A DNA stretch of 64,000 bases from NCBI RefSeq assembly GCF_900637635.1, contig NZ_LR134383.1, forward strand, positions 2,015,501-2,079,500, given 5' to 3'. This stretch comes from Legionella jordanis (lineage in GTDB: Bacteria; Pseudomonadota; Gammaproteobacteria; Legionellales; Legionellaceae). Positions 16,762 through 27,961 of this stretch are shown piece by piece (position 1 is the first letter of the stretch; every line of letters starts with the position of its first letter). The notes under the pieces are model-generated. The model was not told the DNA's origin and searched no databases. It saw only the letters and a list, made by a program, of their open reading frames with translations. The translations under genes were made by a program, and so were the position numbers.

Positions 16762-16949
16762 AACTACTTTCTATCCAGCGGACTGGCTATACTGTTTTAT
16801 TTAGTGGTAGCTGTGTCCGCATCATGGCCCAATTCCCTTAATGGCATTCATTGAAAATAGCAACCTGCTGCATTATCCTTATTAATCCGAAAGCTTGCTT
16901 TTCAACACGAAGTTTTCAATCTCCATCTTTACGTTAATAAGGACAGATT

Positions 16950-17336
16950 ATGACGCAACCATCATTCGGCCAATTTTGCTGGAATGAATTGGCAACACCT
17001 GATGTACAAAAGGCGAAAGACTTCTACAGCAAGGTATTTGGCTGGCAATTTGAGGATCTTGACTCAGGGCAAATGACTTATACCATTGTTAAAAGCAATA
17101 ACAAAGAATTTGCAGGTATATGGCATATTCCCAATGAGCACCAGCATGAAATTCCACCGCATTGGATGGCCTATATTTTAGTTCCTGACGTTGCCCAAGC
17201 TTTGGATAAAGCCAAACAAAATGGTGCTCAAGAGATCAAAGGAGTTACAAAGGCAGGTGATATGGGTCAATTCGCGATCATTACTGATCCTACTGGTGCG
17301 CATTTAGCTCTCTGGCAAACTACGCAACAGCAATGA
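16950..17336 (+). CDS. VOC-superfamily (glyoxalase/bleomycin-resistance fold) protein
   Basis: A 128-residue cytosolic protein with the paired beta-alpha-beta-beta-beta units of the vicinal oxygen chelate superfamily. FCWNELATPDVQKAKDFYSKVFGWQFE begins the first module and WMAYILVPDVAQALDKAKQNGA the second. The tail FAIITDPTGAHLALWQ is typical of this class. Candidate metal ligands are few, as in many YdcF/27-kDa-antigen-like VOC proteins, so catalysis is not assured. It follows the GH5 gene by 188 bases that hold no gene. A decent purine-rich stretch (AAGGACAG) precedes the ATG. Substrate unknown. Confidence 0.85.
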   Translation: MTQPSFGQFCWNELATPDVQKAKDFYSKVFGWQFEDLDSGQMTYTIVKSNNKEFAGIWHIPNEHQHEIPPHWMAYILVPDVAQALDKAKQNGAQEIKGVTKAGDMGQFAIITDPTGAHLALWQTTQQQ

Positions 17337-17345
17337 ATGGAATAA

Positions 17346-17361
17346 GCCCTCGGCAGAGGGC
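17346..17361. terminator. Short hairpin between convergent genes
   Basis: GCCCTC-GGCA-GAGGGC is a perfect 6-bp stem with a four-base loop, lying between the stops of the VOC gene and the convergent lipoprotein gene. There is no strong T-tract on either side, so a bidirectional terminator is only possible. Confidence 0.35.
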
Positions 17362-17368
17362 TCTGCCG

Positions 17369-17761
17369 TTAGGACAAACCTATGGATTTATCAGGACAAA
17401 TGTAAGCATTTCCCATATTTGTGACGTTGGTTTGCGCCATGTGACCATTCATATTACCGTCAAAACCACTCATAGAACCTGTATTTCCAGCACGGTTAGT
17501 GATAATTTGGATGTAATTGGCGCCCAAACGACTGGCTTTATTTTTAATGTCGTTCATAGCACCCTCTTCAAGATTTTTATTGGAGGTCCAATCGCCCGTG
17601 AAGAAATTACCTTGATTGCCAACTACCTGACCTAAATATTTGCAACCTTTAGGTGCTGGGTTGGTGGAAGCAATAACGCGGGAAGCTGCGGGATCCAATG
17701 GGATAGCTGCACAACCACTTAATAATGTGGCCAAGACAATACCAGAGCTAATTTTTTTCAT
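17369..17761 (-). CDS. DUF4156-type outer-membrane lipoprotein
   Basis: A 130-residue lipoprotein. The signal peptide MKKISSGIVLATLLSGCAAI contains the lipobox LLSGC, with Cys17 as the lipidated residue. The following Ala at +2 suggests transport to the outer membrane. The mature domain contains KGCKYLGQVVGNQGN and AMNDIKNKASRLGANYIQI, patterns of the DUF4156 family of enterobacterial and Legionella lipoproteins, whose role is unknown. It is monocistronic, with the promoter expected in the 120 bases between it and the ABC permease gene. Confidence 0.85.
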   Translation of the reverse strand: MKKISSGIVLATLLSGCAAIPLDPAASRVIASTNPAPKGCKYLGQVVGNQGNFFTGDWTSNKNLEEGAMNDIKNKASRLGANYIQIITNRAGNTGSMSGFDGNMNGHMAQTNVTNMGNAYICPDKSIGLS

Positions 17762-17884
17762 TGTTTGTAACCTTGATAAGGATATTAACCGCTGCTGATT
17801 CTAAATTTTAATTGATTCAATATCAATCATCTTGCGCGAATAATTTCTAACTTCTTCAATGTAAACCTAATTTAGGCAAAACCA

Positions 17885-19231
17885 TCACACGGCAGCCTGG
17901 TGAGGATCAAAAGCATCCCGAACCGCGTCAGCAAAAAGATTGCTCGCTAAAACCAGAATAAACATAAATACAAAAGCAGCCAGCATTGGCCACCACACAA
18001 TTGGGTCTCGTGCCAGTTCAAGACGGGCACCATTAATCATGTTGCCCCAACTGATGGTCATTGGGGAAACTCCTACACCCACGTAAGAAAGAACTGCTTC
18101 AGCCAAGACCAGAAAACTAAAATCCAAAACCAAAGTAATCAGCACAATATGCATTACATTGGGCAGTAAATGCTTACGGATGATGGTTAAAGAACGACTG
18201 CCTAATGCCCTTGCAGCGGTTACAAAATCAACCTCCCTGAGTTTTAAAGTCTCAGCCCGCAGCAAACGGCAAAGGCTGGTCCAGCTTGTTACGCCCAATA
18301 TCAAACACAAGGCAAACAAACGGGCATCTGCGCTGGCACTCAATGTCGAAAATTGATCCGGATGATTAGCAATATAGGTTTGCATGGATAAAACGGAAGC
18401 AGTAATCAACAACACCCCAGGAATCGAGCTTAAGGTTGTATAGACGTATTGAATTAGATCATCAATTACTCCGCCAAAAAAACCTGCCGCAATTCCAAAG
18501 AACAAAGCCAGGGGAAGCATAAACACCGTCGTCAAGATACCTATAACCAATCCGGTTCTAATACTTTTTACTGTGTAGTAAAAGATATCCTGCCCGATTT
18601 TACCGGTACCAAAAAGATGAAAATACCGAGAAATCCAATAGCTGGCAAACATTACAAGGAGGCAAACAAAAAAAGTGGTGAGGGCGCTGGTTGCAGTTAC
18701 TGTAGGCACTAATTTAATTCGTTTTCCCGTTAGCCTCTTAAATAACAGGTAGAGCAGCCACAGGATCAGGGTTAGCAAAGCCGCAACCAGGGTTGCTTTT
18801 GCCAGACTCAAACGAATAAGTTGCTGTTTGTCATCTTCTGATTTTATTTCGGGGCTAAGGTAAGATAACCTGGGATGAAATTGCTGCATTTGGCCATGAA
18901 TGAGGCGGGTCTCTACAGAATATAAATGGAGTGCCAGGGGCGCTGAATAGGTTTTTTCATAAAAATGATCTAGTGGCGAAAGAGCCCGATCCAGGATGGA
19001 ATCGTGAAAGCCTCCTGCCGAATTTGCACTTGCGGATTTGAGATGAATTGAATCAAGAACAGCAATGATTAAAAAGAATAACAACACCACAGCAGCACTA
19101 ACTGCGACTGGTTTGGTCATGATTCGTTGAAAAGCCAGTCGAATGTGTTTTTTTCTGAGGCTCATTAGGATAACGCCAGTACTGACTAATAATACAGCCA
19201 GAAAACATTTGTCAGTCCATAGTAATTCCAT
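17885..19231 (-). CDS. Peptide-type ABC transporter permease (OppC/YejE-like)
   Basis: This is the second permease of a peptide/nickel-class importer (448 residues). The C-terminal half has the permease helices and the EAA loop (EVDFVTAARALGSRSLTIIRKHLLPN) that contacts the ATPase. The N-terminal 170 residues are an extended region with two helices flanking a periplasmic stretch, as in longer OppC/YejE proteins. Its ATG overlaps the stop of the upstream permease gene by one base (TAATG). It is the last gene of the three-gene operon. No ATPase gene follows; the next gene is the lipoprotein. Confidence 0.88.
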   Translation of the reverse strand: MELLWTDKCFLAVLLVSTGVILMSLRKKHIRLAFQRIMTKPVAVSAAVVLLFFLIIAVLDSIHLKSASANSAGGFHDSILDRALSPLDHFYEKTYSAPLALHLYSVETRLIHGQMQQFHPRLSYLSPEIKSEDDKQQLIRLSLAKATLVAALLTLILWLLYLLFKRLTGKRIKLVPTVTATSALTTFFVCLLVMFASYWISRYFHLFGTGKIGQDIFYYTVKSIRTGLVIGILTTVFMLPLALFFGIAAGFFGGVIDDLIQYVYTTLSSIPGVLLITASVLSMQTYIANHPDQFSTLSASADARLFALCLILGVTSWTSLCRLLRAETLKLREVDFVTAARALGSRSLTIIRKHLLPNVMHIVLITLVLDFSFLVLAEAVLSYVGVGVSPMTISWGNMINGARLELARDPIVWWPMLAAFVFMFILVLASNLFADAVRDAFDPHQAAV

Positions 19232-20208
19232 TATCTAAACCTCACTCGCGGATCCACCAGTGTGTAGGAAATATCCGTTAATACCAAACCTAAAATATAA
19301 AGAACTGAACCTAAAAAAACCATGGCCCTAACGATGGCAAAATCCTGTTGTTGAATGGCATCAATGATGTAACTGCCTAAACCTGGTACTCCAAAAAAAG
19401 ACTCTAAAACCAGGCTTCCCATGAACAGCGAGGGAATCAGCACCACAATTCCTGTTAAAATGGGCAACATGGCATTTTTCAAAACATGGCGAAATAAAAT
19501 TCGCACCTCTGACAAACCCTTAGCTCTTGCAGTTTTGACGTAATCGCGATTGAGTTCCTCGAGAAAAAGACTGCGATACCACCGCCCGCCAGAACCGACT
19601 CCTGAGAGTATGGCAACGAAAATAGGAAGAGCGATAAACTTAATGCTATCCAAACCACTGTCATAACCTGAAATGGGTACTAACCGTAGCAATTTTCCAA
19701 AAAAATATTGCCCACCAATGATGTAGAATAAACTTGAAATGGACATCAGAATAATGCAAAACACAACCCCGCTTAAATCAAGATAGGTTCCGCGGAAAAA
19801 TGCCATAGACATGGCAAACAGGATGTCGGCAATCATGCCGAAAATAAGAATAGGGAAAGCAATGGCAAGGCTTGGCCACATTCGATGTGAGATGTCGTAA
19901 CTGATGTCTCGTCCTGCATCGGATATGCCAAAATCAAAAGCAAATAATTTTAGAGATTTTTGAAAAAAAAGGGTTTTACTTATGGTTTTAAAACCCGATT
20001 CTTCTGCATTGAAAAATAAGGGCAAGTGATAGCCATGTTGTATCTTCCATTGCAAAACTGCTGCCGGTTTGACATGTTTTTGCCCCAATTGCATCCTTGC
20101 CATATCATCAGGAGAGTTAATCATAAAAAAAAGCGCAAAGGTAAGGATATTAATTCCCAGCAAAATGGGAATGGCATATAAAATTCGACGTAGCAAATAG
20201 GCAATCAT
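19231..20208 (-). CDS. Peptide-type ABC transporter permease (OppB/YejB-like)
   Basis: The first permease, 325 residues, begins MIAYLLRRILYAIPILLGINILTF, the characteristic OppB/DppB N-terminus. The EAA loop reads NRDYVKTARAKGLSEVRILFRHVLKN. The ending TLVDPRVRFR is also typical of this permease class. Its ATG overlaps the substrate-binding-protein stop by four bases and its stop overlaps the next permease start by one base. All three genes are therefore translationally coupled. Substrate cannot be read from sequence; peptides are the family default. Confidence 0.9.
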   Translation of the reverse strand: MIAYLLRRILYAIPILLGINILTFALFFMINSPDDMARMQLGQKHVKPAAVLQWKIQHGYHLPLFFNAEESGFKTISKTLFFQKSLKLFAFDFGISDAGRDISYDISHRMWPSLAIAFPILIFGMIADILFAMSMAFFRGTYLDLSGVVFCIILMSISSLFYIIGGQYFFGKLLRLVPISGYDSGLDSIKFIALPIFVAILSGVGSGGRWYRSLFLEELNRDYVKTARAKGLSEVRILFRHVLKNAMLPILTGIVVLIPSLFMGSLVLESFFGVPGLGSYIIDAIQQQDFAIVRAMVFLGSVLYILGLVLTDISYTLVDPRVRFR

Positions 20209-22388
20209 TGTTTTATTCTCGGGGCACTTTGTTTTTCTTTTTTAATATAAGCGAATAGCAAGGGTAAAAATAACAGAAAACAGAGCAATAAAAACAAGCC
20301 GAGGGGCCAAAAAATGGGTTTATTCCAAGTCGCGCGTAATTGATTGCGGGTTTTTACGTCAATATCAAGATATTTTAAGGCATTTAAACTGATGGTGTTG
20401 GGTTTTACCGGGGATACCCACTGCTGGCTTAATGAGAGGGTTTCAGTATTAACCCCCCAAGCCCATGGAGCATCATGGCGAACAATTTCCACCATGGAGT
20501 CAATGAGTTGCTGTCGCTTGCTGTCGTTTTGCCGATTTCTCATGAGCTCAAAAAGCTTATCGTAATAACGATTTTCATAATTGGTTGCGTTTTCACCATT
20601 GTGTTTTACTTTGCCGTTTTTACCGTAAAGCATAAATAAAAAATTCTCAGGATCCGGGTAGTCAGCATTCCAACCCCAACTGAAAATTTGGGCATTACCT
20701 GAGCGCATTTTGTCCTGAAAACGATTGTATTGAGTGGCACGGACATTGAGATCGATACCGATTTGCGCAAATTGCTTACGCATCCAGTCCAAAAGGGCCT
20801 TATCATCCGGTCCTCCTGTAATGGGAACGTCATAGTGCAACATCAGAGGCTTTCCTGTTTTTTTATCCACCCCATTGGGATAACCAGCCTCTCGCATCAG
20901 CCGTTTCGCATCTTCAATGGGTCTTCGTTTGGGCTGTCCGTATTTCCATTGATAAACATAGGGATTGATTCCCAATTTCCCTTCACGATAACCAAAAATG
21001 CCGGGTGGAATAGGGCCTTGGGCAGGCTTGCCCCGACCGTTGTAGAAAATGGCGATGTTCTCATCAAAATTTACGGCTATGGAGATGGCCAAACGTAATT
21101 TTCTGGCTCTTTCACTTCTCCCGCCAATCACCGGATCCAGCATGTTAAAACCCATGTAATAAATGCTGGGATCAGTCGTTTTTGACAGGCGAATTTTCCT
21201 GTTTTGCATTTGAGAAGTGAGCTTTGGTTCCCCGCTGGGGCTAATTTGAATGGCTTGATCAAAACTGTCGGTGCTCACTCCTGATAAATCATAATAACCT
21301 TGTAAGAATTTATTCCACCTGGGTATGGATTCTTTCTCAAGACTAAATATTGCTTTACTGATTAAAGGCAAGCGCTCACCAGCATGTTGTAAATAACCGG
21401 CCTGTTCATCTTTCCGTGAACCATGCATTGGAAAAAATTGTTGCCGAAAATTAGGGTTTTTATCAAGAACCATACGACGATTGGGATTATTTTCCGTAAG
21501 CATAAATGGTCCTGTGCCCACAGGATACCAGTCAAAACTTAAGTTTTTATCATCCATTCCGGCTTGTGAATAAAATTGATCAACTTCCCAGGGTACTGGA
21601 GCAAAAAAAGGCATAGCCAACCAAAAGCTAAATTGTGGATATAATCCGTAAAGCAGGATTTCAAAAGTGAAATCATCAATTTTGGTGACCCCCGCCAAGG
21701 GGAATCTTCTTAAATCGAGAAAACTTTCAGATTCAGTGATTAAAAGATGTGAAAAGTCGCGAAAACCCACTATGCGTTCGCTCATCAAACCGTATATTGG
21801 CGAATTAACAGCAGGATTAGCCAAGCGTTTAATTTGATAGATGTAATCATCTACAGTTAACTGCCTGGTTCCGTTCTGTGGAAAATCCGATAAGTTGTTA
21901 ATGTCATGTTCTTCGAGGAAACCGGGCGTTAAGCGGAGGTAAAGATACTCACCCTTGGCATCTTTTGCAAAAGCAGGATGCGGTTGAAAATAAATTCCGG
22001 GTTTAATATGTATTCGATACAAAGAAAAAGCCAAATCCTTGCTTTCAGGATTGCTGATTTCCTGTTTCGCCTGGTTTAAGAAGTGGACTTCTGGCATCGA
22101 GGCGGCTATCAACGGCACTAATGTGTAAGGTCTGATGAAATAATCGTATTCCAAAAGAGGTTCATAAATTTGTAAAATGAATTGATATTCATTACTGGAA
22201 TAAGACTTGGCTGGGTCAAGAGTTTTGGGTTGTTCTGCAAAAGAAGAGTAATAAATGGGTTCTGAATCATCGTCATCCGGATAAGGATTGTTCAAAACCC
22301 ATGGAGCAGCATAAGAAACGGACAGCGCGAGCAGCCAGGAAAACAGAATTCCTAAATTGCGAACTGCTGCCAAGATTATTTTTCTCAC
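20205..22388 (-). CDS. Peptide-type ABC substrate-binding protein with C-terminal membrane anchor
   Basis: A family 5 extracellular solute-binding protein of 727 residues, longer than the usual 500-600. A hydrophobic export signal (about 8-28) precedes the mature part. Family features include SFAEQPKTLDPAKSYSSNEY, VDDYIYQIKRLANP and GTGPFMLTENNPNRRMVLDKNPNF. Others are AISIAVNFDENIAIFYNGRG and IFSWGWNADYPDPENFLFM. Near the end is a second hydrophobic helix (about 693-713) followed by a basic tail (KKEKQSAPRIKQ). The protein is therefore probably fixed to the inner membrane at both ends instead of being free in the periplasm, which is unusual. It is the first gene of the operon. Confidence 0.88.
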   Translation of the reverse strand: MRKIILAAVRNLGILFSWLLALSVSYAAPWVLNNPYPDDDDSEPIYYSSFAEQPKTLDPAKSYSSNEYQFILQIYEPLLEYDYFIRPYTLVPLIAASMPEVHFLNQAKQEISNPESKDLAFSLYRIHIKPGIYFQPHPAFAKDAKGEYLYLRLTPGFLEEHDINNLSDFPQNGTRQLTVDDYIYQIKRLANPAVNSPIYGLMSERIVGFRDFSHLLITESESFLDLRRFPLAGVTKIDDFTFEILLYGLYPQFSFWLAMPFFAPVPWEVDQFYSQAGMDDKNLSFDWYPVGTGPFMLTENNPNRRMVLDKNPNFRQQFFPMHGSRKDEQAGYLQHAGERLPLISKAIFSLEKESIPRWNKFLQGYYDLSGVSTDSFDQAIQISPSGEPKLTSQMQNRKIRLSKTTDPSIYYMGFNMLDPVIGGRSERARKLRLAISIAVNFDENIAIFYNGRGKPAQGPIPPGIFGYREGKLGINPYVYQWKYGQPKRRPIEDAKRLMREAGYPNGVDKKTGKPLMLHYDVPITGGPDDKALLDWMRKQFAQIGIDLNVRATQYNRFQDKMRSGNAQIFSWGWNADYPDPENFLFMLYGKNGKVKHNGENATNYENRYYDKLFELMRNRQNDSKRQQLIDSMVEIVRHDAPWAWGVNTETLSLSQQWVSPVKPNTISLNALKYLDIDVKTRNQLRATWNKPIFWPLGLFLLLCFLLFLPLLFAYIKKEKQSAPRIKQ

Positions 22389-22433
22389 GCGCCATTAATC
22401 ATGGCCTTATCATCTTCTTTGCGAAAGGCAACG

Positions 22434-24455
<2,022 letters not shown>

Positions 24456-24597
24456 TTAGGGCAATTAAAAGAAGCAGTTTAGCATTATTAAATATAGGAT
24501 TTCGATAAGGTTTGCAGGGTTTGGTTTTGCCCCTTGCTGTCCAATCTGTGGGTATGCTATAGATATTCTTGAGTTTTAACCAAGGATGGAAAACGAA

Positions 24598-25491
24598 ATG
24601 GACTTCAAGAAGCTGCTGAGCAGCCTGCTTATATTTTTCTGTACCTCATGTCTTTTTGCCTCTTCCCCAACTGATAATTTTGGCATCGTCCTTATTCACG
24701 GAACCAATGACCATCGTGAAGATGCCTATGGTGGTTACTGGAAAATTGATTTCATCGACAGTTTAGCGACCACTCTGCCAAACCCTGAAAATCACTTGGT
24801 TGTAGCATGTGATTTTAGAGAATACATGTGGCATGAGGCAGCTGCTGGCTGTGTCGCTAATCAAATGCTTGATTTTATTCAACGGAGAAAAATCAGCAAA
24901 ATTACTGTTTATACCCACTCCAACGGTGCAAATGTGATCCGCTGGATTTTATCTAACCCGAGTTACGATGCACGCTACCTGAAATTAACTAAAACAATAC
25001 AACAAGTCATTGCCATCGCCCCTTCAAGTGCTGGAACCCCTTTGGCGGATGAAGCCATGAACGGCAATGTGTTCGCTGAGGGAGTGGGCTGGTTACTCGG
25101 CTATCGCAATGATTCCGTCAAACAACAGCGTGTTGCCGATATGGCCCTGTTCAACGCCGAAATGCTATTTGGCACAGCTAATCGCCCCTCTTTGCCCGTA
25201 CTCTTCCGAGTAGTTGTAGGCACGGATGTAACTGCATCACCCTTTTCCAAAGCCAGTTACTGCAACGGCTACATATTAAATGCCGGCTTAAAATTGACTC
25301 AAACTTATCTGGCCAGCTGCTCCGATGGCTTTTTAAACTGCAGCTCACAAATTGCTGCTGGAAAAATCTGGTTTTACGACTGGCAAAAAACCATAGACAG
25401 GATACCACTGAGTCATAATCAAAGCCGTTATTCCTGTTTCGGTTTTGAACAAATTCTGCGCACTGATTTATCCGCCCAAGGAGTAGCATGA
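24598..25491 (+). CDS. Exported alpha/beta hydrolase, lipase-like
   Basis: A 297-residue predicted secreted hydrolase. The signal peptide is MDFKKLLSSLLIFFCTSCLFA. An early strand with a His-Gly oxyanion motif (GIVLIHGTNDHRED) and a nucleophile elbow THSNGANVIRW (Ser between His and Asn-Gly) mark the alpha/beta hydrolase fold. A late His for the triad may be in PLSHNQSRY. ATG at 24598 is chosen over 24586 because GGA lies seven bases before it, and 24586 has no spaced ribosome-binding site. Its stop overlaps the next gene, which has AAGGAG before its start, so the two are co-translated. Substrate is unknown. Confidence 0.75.
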   Translation: MDFKKLLSSLLIFFCTSCLFASSPTDNFGIVLIHGTNDHREDAYGGYWKIDFIDSLATTLPNPENHLVVACDFREYMWHEAAAGCVANQMLDFIQRRKISKITVYTHSNGANVIRWILSNPSYDARYLKLTKTIQQVIAIAPSSAGTPLADEAMNGNVFAEGVGWLLGYRNDSVKQQRVADMALFNAEMLFGTANRPSLPVLFRVVVGTDVTASPFSKASYCNGYILNAGLKLTQTYLASCSDGFLNCSSQIAAGKIWFYDWQKTIDRIPLSHNQSRYSCFGFEQILRTDLSAQGVA

Positions 25492-26660
25492 TGAAGTTAC
25501 AGCGCTTAATGTTTTTATCTATCCTCTGGTTTGGCCAATCCCAGGCAATGACTTTGCCCTCTGAACCTGTCATTCCTTATGATTGTAAAATCTGTGAAGA
25601 ATTATCCCACGAACAACTAAGTCACAGCTGGGCAATTGAGGCCAAATCACTGAAGAAAAATGAGAGTAATCGACAAATCAGTCGAAAATACCAAAAAACG
25701 GCCAGCCTTAAAGATCTAGAAAACGGAGTCACGATCACCACTCAAGGTCCCAGCGCAGTAATTCGAATATCTACAACTGCTAAACACAATAAATCACCGC
25801 AATTTTTTATTCTGAATAGCAAAGGCGAACAATTCAGTCTAAGTGAAGCTTCCACTCTGTTTGCTAAAGAAAATGCCTTGAGTCGAACTGCTTTTGCCGA
25901 TGAACTTCTTGCTTTTGAGTTAAAACCCGAATTAGGAGCTGGAAAATTTGTCCTCAAAGCCTCTAAGGGTCAGTTGCAATTGGATTCAGCTTATCAAATT
26001 CATGTTTATGATCGTAATGCCAGCACTTACTTAACGGTTGAAACGAATAAGACGCGTTATCATTATGGCGAGCAGCTCAGTGTACTGATCCGTTTAATTG
26101 ATGAAGATTTAAATTATCCCATTGATGACATTTCAGCCTATCTGTTAAGCCCTTATGGGGAACCCATATCGCTTAATCTGGAGCAAATTGAAAATAATCT
26201 ATATCTTGCTAAATTTGATTTACTCTCTGATAAGGACAGCCATGGTGAAAATTGGTATGTGGATGTGCAAACAACGACTATCGTCAACAACACCGAGATT
26301 ATTCGGCATGGTCACACCGCATTCTCCTATGTGATTCCATCATCAGCTATTCGCGAAATTAAAGCCAAAAACACCTATGAATTTTCTGCCAAACTCGAGG
26401 TAGCAACCGGCAGTCGTTATGCGCTTGAAGCGGTGCTCTTTGGCCGTGATGCAAATGGGGCTTACCAGCCTTTTGCCGCAGTGCAGTCAGCCTCCTGGTT
26501 TGCAGCTGGGGTGCACAATTTTGATTTTTCATTTGATTCAAACCTTAAAAGTGATTATAAACCTCCCTACTTTATAGGCTATTTGCGCTTGATTGATTTT
26601 GGCCAACTTAAACCTGTGTACGAATACAGTGAGCCAATCGCAATCACTGCTCTAGGATAA
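25488..26660 (+). CDS. Exported protein, possibly DUF4785 family
   Basis: A 390-residue protein with signal peptide MMKLQRLMFLSILWFGQSQA. The mature region reads as successive beta-sandwich-like segments. A first unit is near PSAVIRISTT...FFILNSKGEQFSLSEAS, a second near LTVETNKTRYHYGEQLSVLIRL and a third near KNTYEFSAKLEVATGSRYALEAVLFG. This resembles the DUF4785 proteins found in Legionella and Xanthomonas; I hold the family name loosely. ATGATG begins inside the stop of the hydrolase gene, behind a strong AAGGAG. Co-translation with a secreted hydrolase suggests that the two work together outside the cytoplasm. Confidence 0.65.
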   Translation: MMKLQRLMFLSILWFGQSQAMTLPSEPVIPYDCKICEELSHEQLSHSWAIEAKSLKKNESNRQISRKYQKTASLKDLENGVTITTQGPSAVIRISTTAKHNKSPQFFILNSKGEQFSLSEASTLFAKENALSRTAFADELLAFELKPELGAGKFVLKASKGQLQLDSAYQIHVYDRNASTYLTVETNKTRYHYGEQLSVLIRLIDEDLNYPIDDISAYLLSPYGEPISLNLEQIENNLYLAKFDLLSDKDSHGENWYVDVQTTTIVNNTEIIRHGHTAFSYVIPSSAIREIKAKNTYEFSAKLEVATGSRYALEAVLFGRDANGAYQPFAAVQSASWFAAGVHNFDFSFDSNLKSDYKPPYFIGYLRLIDFGQLKPVYEYSEPIAITALG

Positions 26661-26661
26661 T

Positions 26662-27909
26662 ATGATTAATTTTGCAGATTTTTCCTGGCTTGAAGGCATC
26701 ACTTTGCTGTTTGTCCTTCAAGCTCTTATTGGGATTTGGGTAATTTTTAGCCAGAGGAGTCTCCGTGCACGCATTGAAGATGAAGCGGAAAAGACTCAGC
26801 AATTGATTATTACGCAATTGCATCAATTGCAACTTGATGTGCAACAAGCTTATCAGACAAGCCAACAGCAGATTCTCGAAAAAATCACTCAAGGCCAATT
26901 GTTGACTCAACAGTTAATCGGTGAGACCGTTCAGCGGAATATGTTGGATGTGCGCGAGCAAATCAATCATAGCTTTAAACAACATGCCGGTTCTTTAACC
27001 TCTCATTTGCAAACATTGACTGAAGAGATTCGCAACCATTTACACAGCTTAACTCAACAAGTAAATCATAAATTGACTGAAGGTTTTGAAAAAACATCCT
27101 CGACCTTTACCGACGTAGTCAGACGTTTGACCATTATTGATGAGGCTCAGAAAAAAATTACGGAATTGTCAACCCATGTAGTCAGTTTGCAAGATGTTTT
27201 GGTGGATAAGCGGGCACGGGGTGCCTTTGGTGAAGTGCAATTAGCCACCTTAATTGCCAATGTATTACCAAGCAGCCATTATCGAATGCAGCATACACTC
27301 AGCAATCAGAAACGCGCTGACTGCATCCTGTTTTTGCCCGAGCCCACAGGTAATGTGGTTATCGATGCCAAGTTCCCCCTTGAAACGTTTCAAAAAATCA
27401 TGGCTACTGATGCAACCTCAGTGGAACGAAAAAGTTTGCAGCAACAATTTCGTCAGGATTTACAAAAACACATTAAAGACATTGCTGAAAAATACATCAT
27501 TCCAAACGAGACAGCGGATGGTGCTGTGATGTTCATCCCCGCGGAAGCCATCTTTGCTGAAATTCATGCCAATTACCCTGAAGTCGTGGCGCTTTCCCAA
27601 CGACTAAAGGTGTGGCTGGTCTCACCCAGTACCCTCATGGCCGTGTTAACCACTGCAAAAGCAGTATTAAAAGACGATGAGACGCGAAAACACGTCCATG
27701 TAATTCAAAAGCACCTTCAAGCTTTGGCTGAAGATTTTCAACGCTTTGAAAAAAGAATGGATAAGCTGACAAAGCACATTGACCAAGCACAACAAGATGT
27801 GAGTGAAGTAAATACTTCTGCCAAAAAGATCACTCAGAGATTTCAAAAAATTGAGTCAGTCGAACTGGACTTGCAAGATCTTGAAAAGATTCCTGCTTTG
27901 GAAGATTAG
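26662..27909 (+). CDS. rmuC: DNA recombination protein RmuC
   Basis: RmuC limits inversions at short inverted repeats and has a PD-(D/E)XK nuclease-like fold. The 415-residue protein has an N-terminal membrane helix (about 12-30). A long coiled coil rich in Gln/Leu/His follows (about 35-170). The conserved nuclease-like core contains RGAFGEVQLATLIANVLP, RADCILFLPE and VVIDAKFPLETF. The ending segment VWLVSPSTLMAVLTTAKAVLK is also family-typical. It starts one base after the preceding stop, with AGGA before the ATG, so it is in the same transcription unit as the hydrolase pair. Confidence 0.94.
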   Translation: MINFADFSWLEGITLLFVLQALIGIWVIFSQRSLRARIEDEAEKTQQLIITQLHQLQLDVQQAYQTSQQQILEKITQGQLLTQQLIGETVQRNMLDVREQINHSFKQHAGSLTSHLQTLTEEIRNHLHSLTQQVNHKLTEGFEKTSSTFTDVVRRLTIIDEAQKKITELSTHVVSLQDVLVDKRARGAFGEVQLATLIANVLPSSHYRMQHTLSNQKRADCILFLPEPTGNVVIDAKFPLETFQKIMATDATSVERKSLQQQFRQDLQKHIKDIAEKYIIPNETADGAVMFIPAEAIFAEIHANYPEVVALSQRLKVWLVSPSTLMAVLTTAKAVLKDDETRKHVHVIQKHLQALAEDFQRFEKRMDKLTKHIDQAQQDVSEVNTSAKKITQRFQKIESVELDLQDLEKIPALED

Positions 27910-27961
27910 TTGCATCAGTATTGAAACAAAGCAGTAACCTCCAGATGCTCGGAGCATTAAA

